Shown here: positions 34,676 to 44,650 of the stretch, piece by piece | How positions within the stretch are numbered: position 1 is the first letter of the stretch | Layout: each line of letters starts with the position of its first letter | Assembly: GCA_016800925.1 (NCBI GenBank) | Contig: JABCPU010000066.1 | Location: forward strand, 62,001 to 126,000 | Length of the DNA stretch: 64,000 nucleotides | Reading direction: 5' to 3' | Origin: Suillus spraguei | Taxonomy: Eukaryota; Basidiomycota; Agaricomycetes; Boletales; Suillaceae | Program-made: the position numbers and the translations under genes | The notes under the pieces: generated by a model | Database searches by the model: none | The model's input: only the letters and a program-made list of their open reading frames with translations | Told to the model about the DNA's origin: nothing

Positions 34676-35161
34676 AAGAGGTTACAAAACATTCCTCCGA
34701 ATCTCACTTGCAATAAATATTTCAATAAACCCTGGTACAATGGCGTAACAGGATCTTGATCTTTTGAGACTCATCAGATCATTGGATGAGGTATCTTATC
34801 AATCTAATACTACATGCATGGAAAAAGGAGTTACTAAACGTATCAGAAAGTCTTGATGAAGGCACAAAGTTCGAAAGTGAGCACCTTTTTCAGATCAGAA
34901 GTGCGGCAACTGTGGAGAAATCTCATGCTAGTATAGACACATTCCTCGCGAGCGAACACGAGGGATCCGAATCGGATCCTTTCGCAATGAAAGTGTGCCA
35001 TGATGCTGATAATTGTGTTATTTGACACCGTTCAGGGGCACATGATATGATGCTCGGGACAGCACAAAGCTAAGCCTGAGGAACACATATAAATGATGTT
35101 CCGAAGTCAGGATTGAAGTCAAACTCGCTCTCAGCCTTTCCTACCACTTGTCTTTGAAAGA

Positions 35162-35809
35162 ATGAGTATACGCTCGAACCAGTTGACAGAAGGTCTTTTG
35201 AAAAACTTGAAGTATGACAAGCCTTTGAAGGTCGATGGCGGTGATCAGGTCAGTGGGTCGCTAAGGGTGATGTTCCGGCCTAGTGCTGACGAGCGATATC
35301 AATAGTGGATCATCAATTTCAACGGAGAGAATCGGGCGGCGGTCATGAGCGCGAAGACTGGTGCTTACTTGAAATGGGATGCACGCGTAAGTTTCTGTGA
35401 GAAGCGGTTTCAATGTGAATCTCACCTATTTCATTTGCAGCAGGAGTTCGTCATCATGGACACCACTGAGTGCTGGTGGAATGTCTTGTTACTCCCACAG
35501 GATGATGCACTAGTACTAGCGTGCGTATCAGGGCGTTAATCAAACCTATCTACTGATGCACATGAGTAATGTAGATTGCGGGTTCCCCCTGGCATTAATG
35601 AGGACGAGGGCCTCCAGACCTTGCAAATGCAACCTGATTATTCGGTGACATAGCTCATTGACTGTTGTACTACACTGTTACTGACACTTGTTATACATTT
35701 GCAGGTCATCCTCCAGAACCAGGTGGGAGACCCCAACAATACGCAGCTGTGGATGGTAGTGATGTCAGATATGAGTGCACAAGTGTCTGTAAACTTCTCC
35801 GCACAGTAG
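35162..35809 (+). CDS. Small uncharacterised protein, probably beta-rich
   Basis: Five exons (35162-35248, 35306-35386, 35441-35520, 35575-35644, 35705-35809) with GT-AG borders join in frame to 140 aa. The start is the first ATG after a CTTTGAAAGA leader. The protein begins MSIRSNQLTEGLLKNLKYDK. Its middle (WIINFNGENRAAVMSAKTGA, then YLKWDARQEFVIMDTTECWW) and end (LQNQVGDPNNTQLWMVVMSD) have alternating hydrophobic/polar residues and regularly spaced Trp, as in small beta-barrel or beta-trefoil folds. There is no signal peptide and no catalytic motif. I do not recognise the family; a lectin-like cytosolic protein is only a guess. It stands alone between repeat debris and the broken protease, yet all five exons are clean, which argues that it is expressed and selected. 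Confidence 0.75.
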
Positions 35810-36509
35810 TAGCAGTGGGCAGGCCATCCTACTTGCAAGTTCCAGTACCACACTCCCCGAACGCGTGTCTTCAAATGTACACTTCATGTACAATGCTTTC
35901 CTCAGATATTCAATCTCGTGCTCTATGACGCTTCCAAATGAACTTTAATAAATTGCGCGATACGACATCCCAGCATTGGCAATTAAACCTCAAAATCCTT
36001 TTATTATTCAAGGCCTGGCCAGTAGTAGTAATGGGTGTATTATTAGTAAGGAAGTGCGAATCAAAATGACAAGTTTGGTCAGATAACAAAAAAGACAGAA
36101 AGGGCGCAGTGATGTGGAGAGTGTGAGACAGCGCGATGTGCGCTGTGCCGTATATCATATATATATGTTGCGCCTCGAGGGTAAGCGTCTCCGATTAGGG
36201 AAGAGTAGTGATCCGAGCGCGAGGTACCGCTGGTATGTGTCGTGTGCAATGCAAAACGGATTGATACGAAGATGTACGAAGTAAAGAGGAATTACAATAT
36301 GTAGTGCTACGCATATGGGGCATAACGCAGGCCAGAATGGCGCACAGTACCAAAACAGAAATTTAGTTCCCGGCATAAGCCAGCTGCTCCCAGCACAACC
36401 AGACCATACTGGGAGTCACCGGTCACTCAAGCTCTAACAATAAAGATGCGATCTATGGTGTACACAACTGGCAACGGATGTATCCTTCGGCCAGTTGCGA
36501 AATTCCATA
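35810..36509. other. Gene-free stretch
   Basis: No gene recognised between the small orphan gene and the protease pseudogene. Confidence 0.45.
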
Positions 36510-37926
36510 TTAGTTGGTGGTGGCATAGTAAGTGAACGGAGTTGTCGCAAAACTGACGCAGCGGGAGTTGCTGCTATCGAACACAGTGTAGAAGCGCATA
36601 CGTAGCTATTTAGAAAGTCAAGCCCTGCGCCAGTGGGTCTGTCTATTTGTTCAACGACGAGATGTATAACATCAGCATCATCACGAGATTTGGTGATGAG
36701 AGAACGAGGCAAGATTTGCGCGTTAGGGATAAGACTGTAGGTTTCCTGTGCAAAATGGTGAACGAGGGGTGTCAGGGCTGACAGGTTTGACGTACACCGC
36801 CAATGTGGAATTTCAAGGCCTGTAGGGCACCGTACTAGTAAGAGGTAATAGCGAGAAGATTAGTCTCCGGATCCAAATACACCGGAGGCAATCCAAAAAA
36901 AGGTGGAGCCACAATCGACGACACCAGCGGTGGAGCTTAAGATCTCCGTGGAGCCATAGGTGATTCTCTGATTGATACCCCAATACCTCGCTGAGAGGCG
37001 AGTAGTGGTGATAGGACTGAAACAAAACAATTACTATCAGGGATTGATCAGGTGATCAGGTGCTGAGGTAGCTTACGTGTATGCAACGTTGCTAATGCGC
37101 ATGGTAGGGTCAATTTCACCAAAGCTGAGCTCTCCGTGAGAGTTTGTACCCATAGTGGAGGACTAGAAAAAGATACCAACAAGGGGCTGAGAAATGATGC
37201 CTTGAATATACAGCAAGTCAGTGACAGTCTGAATCGTTTCTCTTGGTGAATTTTGTAGGGTGCCGAGTGTCGTGTCTGCAGCCCGATGCCAAGGATACCA
37301 TCAGCACTGATGCCATGCGAAGTAGAAGCGACACCGATTGGCATCCTTTTGATGGTGAGCCCATCAACAAAAGTGGTGGTATCAGTCCATAGCATTCCTA
37401 TAGGTCATCGTAGGTATTTTCAACTTATGATATTCTTGTATGTCATGCCAGCGAAGGAGGTAGAACCGTGACTGTAACCGCCGTAGGTTTGACCCATAGG
37501 CTGTCTAGTGTTGAAACTGGTGCTGGTTGGCTCGTACCGAGTGCTGGCGCCAACCCATGTGATCGCGCTACCAGTGTCAACAATCAGGTTGTCTTCCATA
37601 ATACATCAGTAGCTGCATGTTTTCTTAGTGTTGAACTTACAGATTGTGGTGGGAATGCCAATGCCAACTTGTACAATGTAGCTAGTATAGATGTTTGCCA
37701 AAGGAACATGAGCACGTCTGCCATTTGTGCTGTAGTCCCCAAAGGCCGCCAAGCGAGCTTCATCCTCCTGCACGAGGTTAGTACCATTGAAGAATTGTAG
37801 CCTCCTGGTCATGACCGCCATGACCAGAAGGCTAGAATTCTTCAATGGAGGGTGATGCAGGAGTTGCGAACTTCAACGGACGATGCCCAAAGCCAGGAGT
37901 GTTAACAGGGATGCAGCGGAGAACAT
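36510..37926 (-). pseudogene. Aspartic protease paralogue, inactivated
   Basis: Reads as the same gene as 7409-8874, in opposite orientation: signal start MFSAASLLTLLALGIV, then RRLQFFNGTNLVQEDEARLA, IVDTGSAITWVGAS, GTLQNSPRETIQTVTDLLY, INQRITYGSTEI and VVDCGSTFFWIASG. Lesions seen: a small deletion after the signal peptide gives an early stop (GIVR then TGA). A 65-bp palindrome is inserted or duplicated at 37784-37848. A frame change follows GILGIG. There is an in-frame TAG after PLVGIFF. A deletion of about 100 bp removes intron 4 and the start of exon 5, and another TAG lies in exon 5. Splice-site positions of intron 1 are conserved with the intact copy. The second motif is again DCGST, so this change predates the duplication. 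Upstream, a MITE interrupts the promoter. Confidence 0.92.
37784..37848. repeat. 65-bp near-perfect palindrome inside the protease pseudogene
   Basis: CCATTGAAGAATTGTAGCCT at the left pairs with AGGCTAGAATTCTTCAATGG at the right, with GGTCATGAC/CATGACC completing the stem and only about 3 bases at the turn. It includes normal exon 1 sequence of the protease and its inverted copy, so it arose by a local inverted duplication. Confidence 0.85.
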
Positions 37927-37945
37927 GGCTTGGTGGAAAGTTATG

Positions 37946-38360
37946 TAGGGCTCCGTGAAAAACTTCCCAGTTAAAAACTCGGGATTTTTTGACACGTTTT
38001 CAACGTGTTTTTAACACGTCAAAAACTCGGGGTAGAAAATGGGGTGTCAAAAACTTGTCAAAAACTCTAATATATCACCATTTGAGATATAAATAAGCAC
38101 TTGAAGGCATCCGAAAATTCCGGACGATAATTAAGATATAATTGCATTTCACGCGGCTTGATGAACAACGTCAGGTGCAACGACGCGCAATTGAGTCACC
38201 TCCAAACAGCACTCGAACAACTCGGAAATTCCAAATATAATTTCGAATACTACGCTCCAAGGCCAAGCTCTGTGGCAGTACCGAAGCAGTGCTGAACAAT
38301 GTGCTTGAATGGGGGTCGGAAGGACGAATCTGCAATATGTCCATTTGGAACGAGCCCTAA
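37946..38360. mobile_element. MITE-like insertion in the pseudogene promoter
   Basis: Ends TAGGGCTC at 37946-37953 and GAGCCCTA at 38353-38360 are inverted repeats. The DNA on either side, joined, aligns with the uninterrupted promoter of the intact protease (GAGTAT|GATATAGCTTTCTAGC against AAGTAT|CATAACTTTCCACC). About 415 bp have therefore been inserted. The interior has ACACGT/ACGTGT and CAAAAACTC repeats (37990-38070) and no coding frame. No clear target duplication was found. Confidence 0.75.
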
Positions 38361-39239
38361 TACTTGGTGGCCCATTATAGATGTGCTAGCGAACGCGATG
38401 ACAATGCTTGGGAACATTGGCCACGTCAGTCCAAGGTGATGACAAGATAGCTGAAATCTGAGTGCAAGGATTCGACTTCAAAATATGACAAGACTAGGCG
38501 TGCTCCCGTGTGACAGTGTGACGGACACCTTACATAAGGACTTCTGGCTCAGCCAGGGCTTACTACGGTCAGTCCGGAAGGCGTATCTAAGCAAGGCAAG
38601 TCCGTGCTAGTATTCGGTTAGCGACGGCATTAGCACTTTTTTTTTTTTCAAAAAGTGGCATACGTCGTTAATTACTTCACTGCCCATATGATCTCAGTTC
38701 CTCTGTCTACATTCAGTCCTTTTCCCTCGTTACTGACACACTATTTTCAAGTCACCGCTGACAACACTATACGAGCCTCGTTATCCTCTCAAAAACTAAC
38801 TCACTCGATCTTCGCGCCCACTTTATTTTCTGTGGCGCGTCCATGACGAAAAGACCCTTATCATTCTCCGTATGGGTCGTTTCTGTACACTCTCGTATCT
38901 ACAGCGAATTCTATCCTAGAAGATTCCCCGCTCAAAAGTACCTCAGAGAAGTCCTTGAAAACGTTCTGTCCTATCACGTCAAGAAGTCGATCGTTACCTG
39001 TATTTTTAAAAACCCTACTCACTCTTCTAGCACTAGCACTCGCTCATTTCTTCTGCAACACTTGATCACCAATTTCTACATTGCCGCAACACTTATTGGA
39101 AACCCCGCTATCAGAGCTCAGGTTCCCTTTCCCCACCCCTACCATACCCACTAGGAGGCGTAGCGCGTAAATTTCGTTTCACGTTCGTCCACACTTGAAT
39201 AAAGTATCTGATCAGATTATCTGATTCCCAGCTTAGTAT
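38361..39239. other. Displaced promoter remnant, then gene-free DNA
   Basis: 38370-38490 is homologous, mostly in reverse, to 7250-7385 upstream of the intact protease (GCGTTCGCTAGCA with TATAAT; GAAGTCGAATCCTTGCACTC). A T-run is at 38638-38648. Open frames at 38655-39154 encode no recognisable protein. Confidence 0.5.
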
Positions 39240-40150
39240 GAACGAGGTCATTGACCTCCGTCGGGCTGCCCTTGTGCTCTATTCCCCTGATTGATCCTCC
39301 GCCCTTAACGACTTTGACATTAGTCTTCGAGGCAGATTCAGATCCAAGCAACTGGGTCTTTTGGCTGACCCAGATGAGGCCATCCCATTCCATCGAATTG
39401 CATCGGTGCTCTGTCCTTTAGGCCATTCTGATAGATTCACTCGTCTCTCAGAAACCTTGTCGTCAGCCTTCGAATCAAAGTCGAGCAGCATCCTAGCTGA
39501 CCTGGACGAGGCCATTGCGCTGTGTTGGCACTTCGCTCTCCCGTCCATTCTCATTGTTCCTTGCCTCTGAACTTTGACCTCACACCTCGAGCAGCGCGGC
39601 ATGCATGTTGATCTGGGTGTGGTCATGTCATGTCATCGGCCTTCGTCACAGATTTAAGGAGTGGATTGTCTGACTGACTTGGATCAGGCCATTGAACACC
39701 ACCGAGCTGCACCGCTGCACTGTCCCCCACGCACTTTCGTCAATCCTTGTTTCTTGACAAATTTGTCATCAAGCTTTCAAGTCAGCAGAGTGTCAAGGCT
39801 GACCTGGATGAGGCTATCAAGATCCGTCGAGCTCCACTGTGATCGCTCTTCGTTGCTGAATAACCTTGCCCTCAGCCTTCGGGACAGATCCAAGCAGCAG
39901 GGCATCCTGGATGGCCTGGATGAGGCCTTCCATTGTGACTTGAGCGTACTACGATCGTCGTGTCCTTCACTTTGCTTGCGGACAACAATGCAACAGTCCA
40001 GCTTGCCTCAAAAATCCGCTGAAAGACTGAGAGGCAGGATAGCTGTGGAATTGCATAACATGGCCAAAGTACTAGATATGCGTGCTGCAGAATGGGAAGA
40101 CGTGCTATGTCTTGGCGGTATAAGGTCACCTAAGATTCGGGGTGATTGAC
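39240..40150 (+). pseudogene. TPR-array pseudogene fragment
   Basis: Successive broken TPR units are readable: LRGRFRSKQLGLLADPDEAI, SSSILADLDEAIALCWHFAL, GVDCLTDLDQAIEHHRAA, and LNNLALSLRDRSKQQGILDG. The last part (AERLRGRIAVELHNMAKVLD) no longer looks like a repeat. Unit spacing is about 126 nt (42 codons). Stops and frame changes separate the units. No C2 or CHAT part is attached. It belongs to the same family as the locus at 24817-28560 and shares a near-identical unit with 32028-32110 and 33520-33620. Confidence 0.7.
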
Positions 40151-40351
40151 ATCATCAAAATAGACAGATATGCCGCATGGTATAAGCTAATGAGTTCCCT
40201 GCCGAAATTGAGTGGCAGACCATGAATATGGATATTCTGGTACCAGGACACCGCTTCGGTCGGCTCCATGTAAACACGATGATATGTACTACACATTGAT
40301 TTTTATGATAGCAATTCAGGAAATACAATGCTCACACTGTCCTGTATCTCA

Positions 40352-41090
40352 ATTGTCTCTCCGCGTTCTCACTCTCGACAAAGTTGTATACAATTGACCG
40401 TGAATAAAAGGATCTGGTCGAAGGTCGAGTACGGTGCGCGCCAGCGTTAACCATTGACACCCGTTAAATGTGATTGCATCCGCAGGCCGCAAGGGAAACT
40501 GTCTTCGATTTACCGTCTACAATGAACGATTTGGATGGAGCGAGCGCAGTGCGGGGGATGCAGTAGCTCTCGAATGTATTGATGAGTTGGACTTCAATGA
40601 AACGACAATGTAGAGCCACTATGCGCACGCGCGCATTTCTGAACAATCCTTTTTCTACAAAGAGGTTTCGTTGAATGGCGCACACACAATTTTGTTTCAA
40701 ATACAGGCGATGGGGAGGATGGGTTAGCATTGCAAGGTAGTTGGGTGTGTGTTCTGGCGCGTTCGATGGAACGTGTTCGGCTTCCTTCAGGTTGTCCGAA
40801 CTAAAGTAAGAATATGTTTTGTGTTGTGATTAGCGTGTGCTTCATGTCTGTTTGCGAAAATCGCCTGGTGATTTGTCTAGAATTCTGTCATTGAATCCGT
40901 CAACGTAGATATTGAGAGGGGAAAGGAATGAGCGATGAAGATAGGTATTAGCATCTTCAACGATGTCTTGTGGGAAGAGGAAGTTAATGGCGTTCTCAAA
41001 GTTTGTAGTGGCTGCTGTAAGTTCAAGATGTTGTCGATTTTTCCAGAGCAATATTCGGTTGACGAATGCTGTGCACGCAATCACACAGCA
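40352..41090 (-). pseudogene. Helitron PIF1-like helicase remnant (C-terminal part)
   Basis: Minus-strand translation gives INFLFPQDIVEDANTYLHRS with FLSPLNIYVDGFNDRILDK, then an in-frame stop, then EAEHVPSNAPEHTPNYLAML, HRLYLKQNCVCAIQRNL, FVEKGLFRNARVRIVALHCR with FIEVQLI, and finally TFNGCQWLTLARTVLDLRPD with PFIHGQLYTTLSRVRTR. The last block is SF1B helicase motif VI (Q-L-Y-T-A/T-L-S-R-V). These blocks are characteristic of the helicase in basidiomycete Helitrons (rolling-circle DNA transposons). At least one stop (near 40842) and several frame changes show that it is dead. The Rep/HUH part and the Helitron 3' hairpin were not found. The Sec2 3' end starts only about 270 bp to the right, and fragments of Sec2 occur elsewhere in the window. 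Confidence 0.8.
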
Positions 41091-41358
41091 TGACGCCCGA
41101 GGCCGGCGGTTATGCGTGCTTTACACATGTAGATCAGGACGAAATATCAGCAGTTACAATAGTACCTGGAAGTACCTCCCATATATTTGATGGCGCCATA
41201 ACAGATTATGATGAGATGTAGCCCAAGCCCTAATTTCGACAACAAGACAACCATGCACATGTCTACACATGTGGGTATACAAAATCTATACTAACATGAA
41301 ATAGATGAGCAGCGGGCGGCGGACACACTACATATCCTACTTATAAACGATTCGAGCT

Positions 41359-44300
41359 CTACCGCACGCCCCCAACGCGCGCCCAGAACATATCTTCTTT
41401 CAAACGTACAATTTCTTTCCACGTACGGTCCTCCCATGTCGCATCACCGGCGTAACCTTCCTCGTCGGTAGTAGAAGAGCGGCGCTTCATACTACTTGTG
41501 TCTATAGATTTCCCGTGTGTGCTGGAATCCTCGGACGCACGCCTGGTTTGATTAGCTTCGGAGGATGGGTCGACAATAGTGGCTTGCGTGGTGTGGGGAG
41601 AGACATCCACAGACGCTCGTTTTTTCGGGATACGGATATCCGTTAATATTCGCGTCAGGTGAGGCGTTGGTCGTGGAGGGCTCTACAACGTCCTCGCCCG
41701 TCACGGCCTTCTGTTCACGAGGAAGAGATGGTTTGTGTTCTTCCTTCATAGAAGCAGGTGTATCAACTTTCGATGAGGCCTCATCTTTGCTAACTTCAGT
41801 CGAAGGCATTGGAATTCCTTCCTTCGCTTCAGTCTGTAAAGCAGTAGGGGGTACAGGAACTGCCCTTCGCGCGGGAGCTCGTCTTGGGACGGGTGGGGCA
41901 CCATTTAGTATAGGCGAAGCAGCCCTGGAGGGCGAGAACGGAGAGCCCGTACGTGGGGGAGCTGGTGAGCCGGCTCTCGATCGACTCAGGGCAATAGGTG
42001 TACCAGTGCGATGAGGTATCGGCGAAGAGACGCGTGAAGGTAAGGGAGCTGGAGAGGCTACACGAGAACGTGGGCGCGGAAGTGGCGATGCAGCACGAAA
42101 CACAGGTGACGTAGGTGTCTCTGGCAGGGGGATTGTGTGCGGGGAGGGAGGGCATTCTGGCTGTAAAGCTGGAGCCTGGGGCTGGGATATTGTTTGCGAA
42201 GAAGACAGATCTACGGAAAATGGGCGAGCAAAGGATACTTCATCAACGGGGGTGTTGAACGATTCTCGAGAACCGGACGTCCCAGCTTCAGAACCGGTAT
42301 TTTTGTCAGTATCATTCAAAACCACAATCAGAGAGTCGATTGAATGGCCACGCCCTTCGCTCCTTCTGGGCAGGGGAGGAGGTGATTCCGCAGGTGGATG
42401 GGGTGCTTCGGCATGTGGATGGGGTGCTTCGGCATGTGGATGAGGTGCTTCGGCAGGCGGATGGAGAATAGAAGGGCGGGTAGGTGCCGGTGGAAGTTTC
42501 CTAGCAGGTTTCTTATCAGTTTCCTCATCCTTTTCCTTCTCCTTTTCCTTCTCCTTGGCATTTTCAGTCCAGCTAACAGCCCTCTCCCCAAGGGCACTCG
42601 CCATCTCCCAAAGCCGCCTGCGCCGAGGAGGTACAGGCGGCTTCTCACCCGCAGGGATCGCAGGTCCACTCCCAGCTAGAGAAGGGTTCTTTTTATTTGA
42701 CTCTTGGGTATTCTCTGTCCCATTCATATCCGAAATTATGGGCTTCTTTTTGGGTATAACAGGTTCCTCCTCCCATATGCGCTCCACGATACATGTACGG
42801 ACAAAAGCCCATAGCGAACACGTACTTCGGAGGCGCAGGAGACAGTAGTTTGATGTGCATAACGGATAGGGCTGCTGTACTTGAGTAAAGCTTGCGCGGG
42901 TTGCCCCCGTAGGGTGCACTGGCGACCTGGATACGGGAAGCGTCGAGGTAGAAGGTGAAGAGGTCTGCAGTTGTAAGGAAGCAGGCACGACAGCTGGGGC
43001 AGGCGCGGCAGGTGCCAGACGGAATACGTATACTTGCTCAGGCTGCTCGGTATCTGCGTCATGCCCCACATGACTTGATGAGGAATTGGAAAGTGGATTC
43101 TTAAACCAAAGGTTGCCATTCGTAAGGCTGTTGCGGCTGCGCGTGAAAGACGCGAGCGGGTGGCTTGGGGGTATTTCGTGCGATTGGACACGCACGATTG
43201 CAGTCCCGCAAAGGGCACATGAAATAGAGACGGGTGTGTTCGTCTGGGAATGGGGATACAGCTCCTGTACGAGCGATGAGAATGGAACCGGTTCAACAAT
43301 GAGCATCCCTGTGTGGATTGCTGCGAAAACGGACCGCCGGGAGAGCCAGTTTAATGAGGGGGCCAGGTCTAGCCGGACGGTCGGTTCTCTAAATCACGAT
43401 GAACACATGCGTCGGAGAACAAGATGGGTGAATCACTTACGAATCCTCTGTGAGTAACCGTGCGAGGAAGGGCAGACCTAGAAGTGTGGAAATAACAGGC
43501 GAAGTAGCCTGTGAGGTCCTTAGTCCCCGAAGGTGCGCAACAAAAGCAATGAACTCTGCGTAGGGGACGTGCACGGTCACCAAGCGCATTTTCCGTACAT
43601 TTCCCGGATACTGTTGAACCAGCTGCGTATCCCGCTCGACCCACTTGCCCTTGCCCATGATGAGCCGCGCCTCCTCCGCCTGACGCTCAGCACCCTCTTT
43701 TTCAGCCTGCAAAGCCTGCATTTGGGTCTGCATCACTTTAACAGCTTCCTCAGCTCCCTTGAGTGCCTCCTCCGCCTCGCCCACCTTGCGCTCGCTCTTG
43801 GCCCGCGCTAATCGTGCTTCTGCGACCATCGTGTTCGCCTGGTGAAACAGCGATGCACTAAGATCATCAAGTTCTTTCTCAATAGCACTCCTAGCTGTTT
43901 CTGCTTGCCCACGCTGCGCAGCTTCTTCCGTCGCGCGTTCCATGAGTCTGTTCAGCTCAGTAGTAACATGCTTTTTCTCGACAAGCAGCCCTGTATCGAG
44001 CGCGGCGAGATGGTGGGTGCGCTCAAGCTCAAGTGATGAGACTGCGACAGTCGCATTTCGCAGAGAGTTCTCAGAATCATGTAGCTGATCTTCGAGGTTG
44101 GAGACGCGGTCGTAGGACTTGACGAGCTTGCCGTTGAGCTGAGTGACTTGCGAGAAGAGATCGGTGACTTGGGAACGGAGGGATGCGATTATTTGAGCTT
44201 GGGCATCTGAGGTATCTTGGTCTTTTTGGTGTTCTTGATCGATGGGCTCGGTGTCAATGATTGTTTCGTGCGTTGGCTCCGTCGATGCCATTGACGACAT
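41359..44300 (-). CDS. Sec2/Rabin8-like Rab guanine-nucleotide exchange factor
   Basis: Exon 1 starts at the ATG of MSSMASTEPTHETI (44300; two further ATGs are at 44285 and upstream). Residues about 25-215 form the Sec2 coiled coil, with the GEF core LDDLSASLFHQANTMVAEAR followed by LARAKSERKVGEAEEAL, which in Sec2p activates the secretory Rab Sec4 on vesicles. An intron near 43390-43440 joins EDS to EPTVRLDLAPSLNWLSRRSV. A conserved zinc-binding-like module follows (SCALCGTAIV ... LCTSNYCLLRLRSTCSLWAF then RTCIVERIWEEE). The rest is a Pro/Ser-rich, largely disordered tail with PHAEAPHPHAEAPHP repeats. To end in the conserved C-terminus (GDATWEDRTWKEIVRLKEDM then FWARVGGVR) the frame must change at a 6-base T run on the plus strand (41620-41625): one base fewer restores it. 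Either a sequencing slip or a real frameshift is possible. The protein is about 960 aa if read through. It should act in polarised secretion. Confidence 0.88.
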
Positions 44301-44650
44301 GCTCAAAGACGTGGCGCAAATTGTCAAACTTGACCAAACAAGAATTTTGAAAGCGACCAATGTCGGTCACCTAGGAACGAGTACTACATAGTTAAACATG
44401 GACAGTAGGTAGGAAGCCACTAGCTAAGATTTCACATCGGCGATCAACAAAAATGAAAACCCCTGAATTCATTAACCCAGTCACTACCAAAACACGACAG
44501 CAAGTAAAACAAACGAGTACGAGGGTGATTTTCGCATTGTATTACGTCCACCACGCACGTCTACATGGACAAAAGCAAATGAAATAAGCTTAGGACAACA
44601 AGTATACCACGCAGATGAGCATCCCTCTGAACCACCACGCACATGCATTC
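44301..44650. other. Intergenic between Sec2 and G3BP-like genes
   Basis: Promoter region of the Sec2-type gene and 3' end of the G3BP-like gene; nothing else seen. Confidence 0.5.

Noticed and set aside
38655..39154. Two plus-strand open frames after a T run
   Set aside because: No recognisable protein, no splice support and repeat-rich surroundings.
41667..42679. Plus-strand open frames across the Sec2 tail
   Set aside because: Antisense shadows of the proline-rich coding exon.
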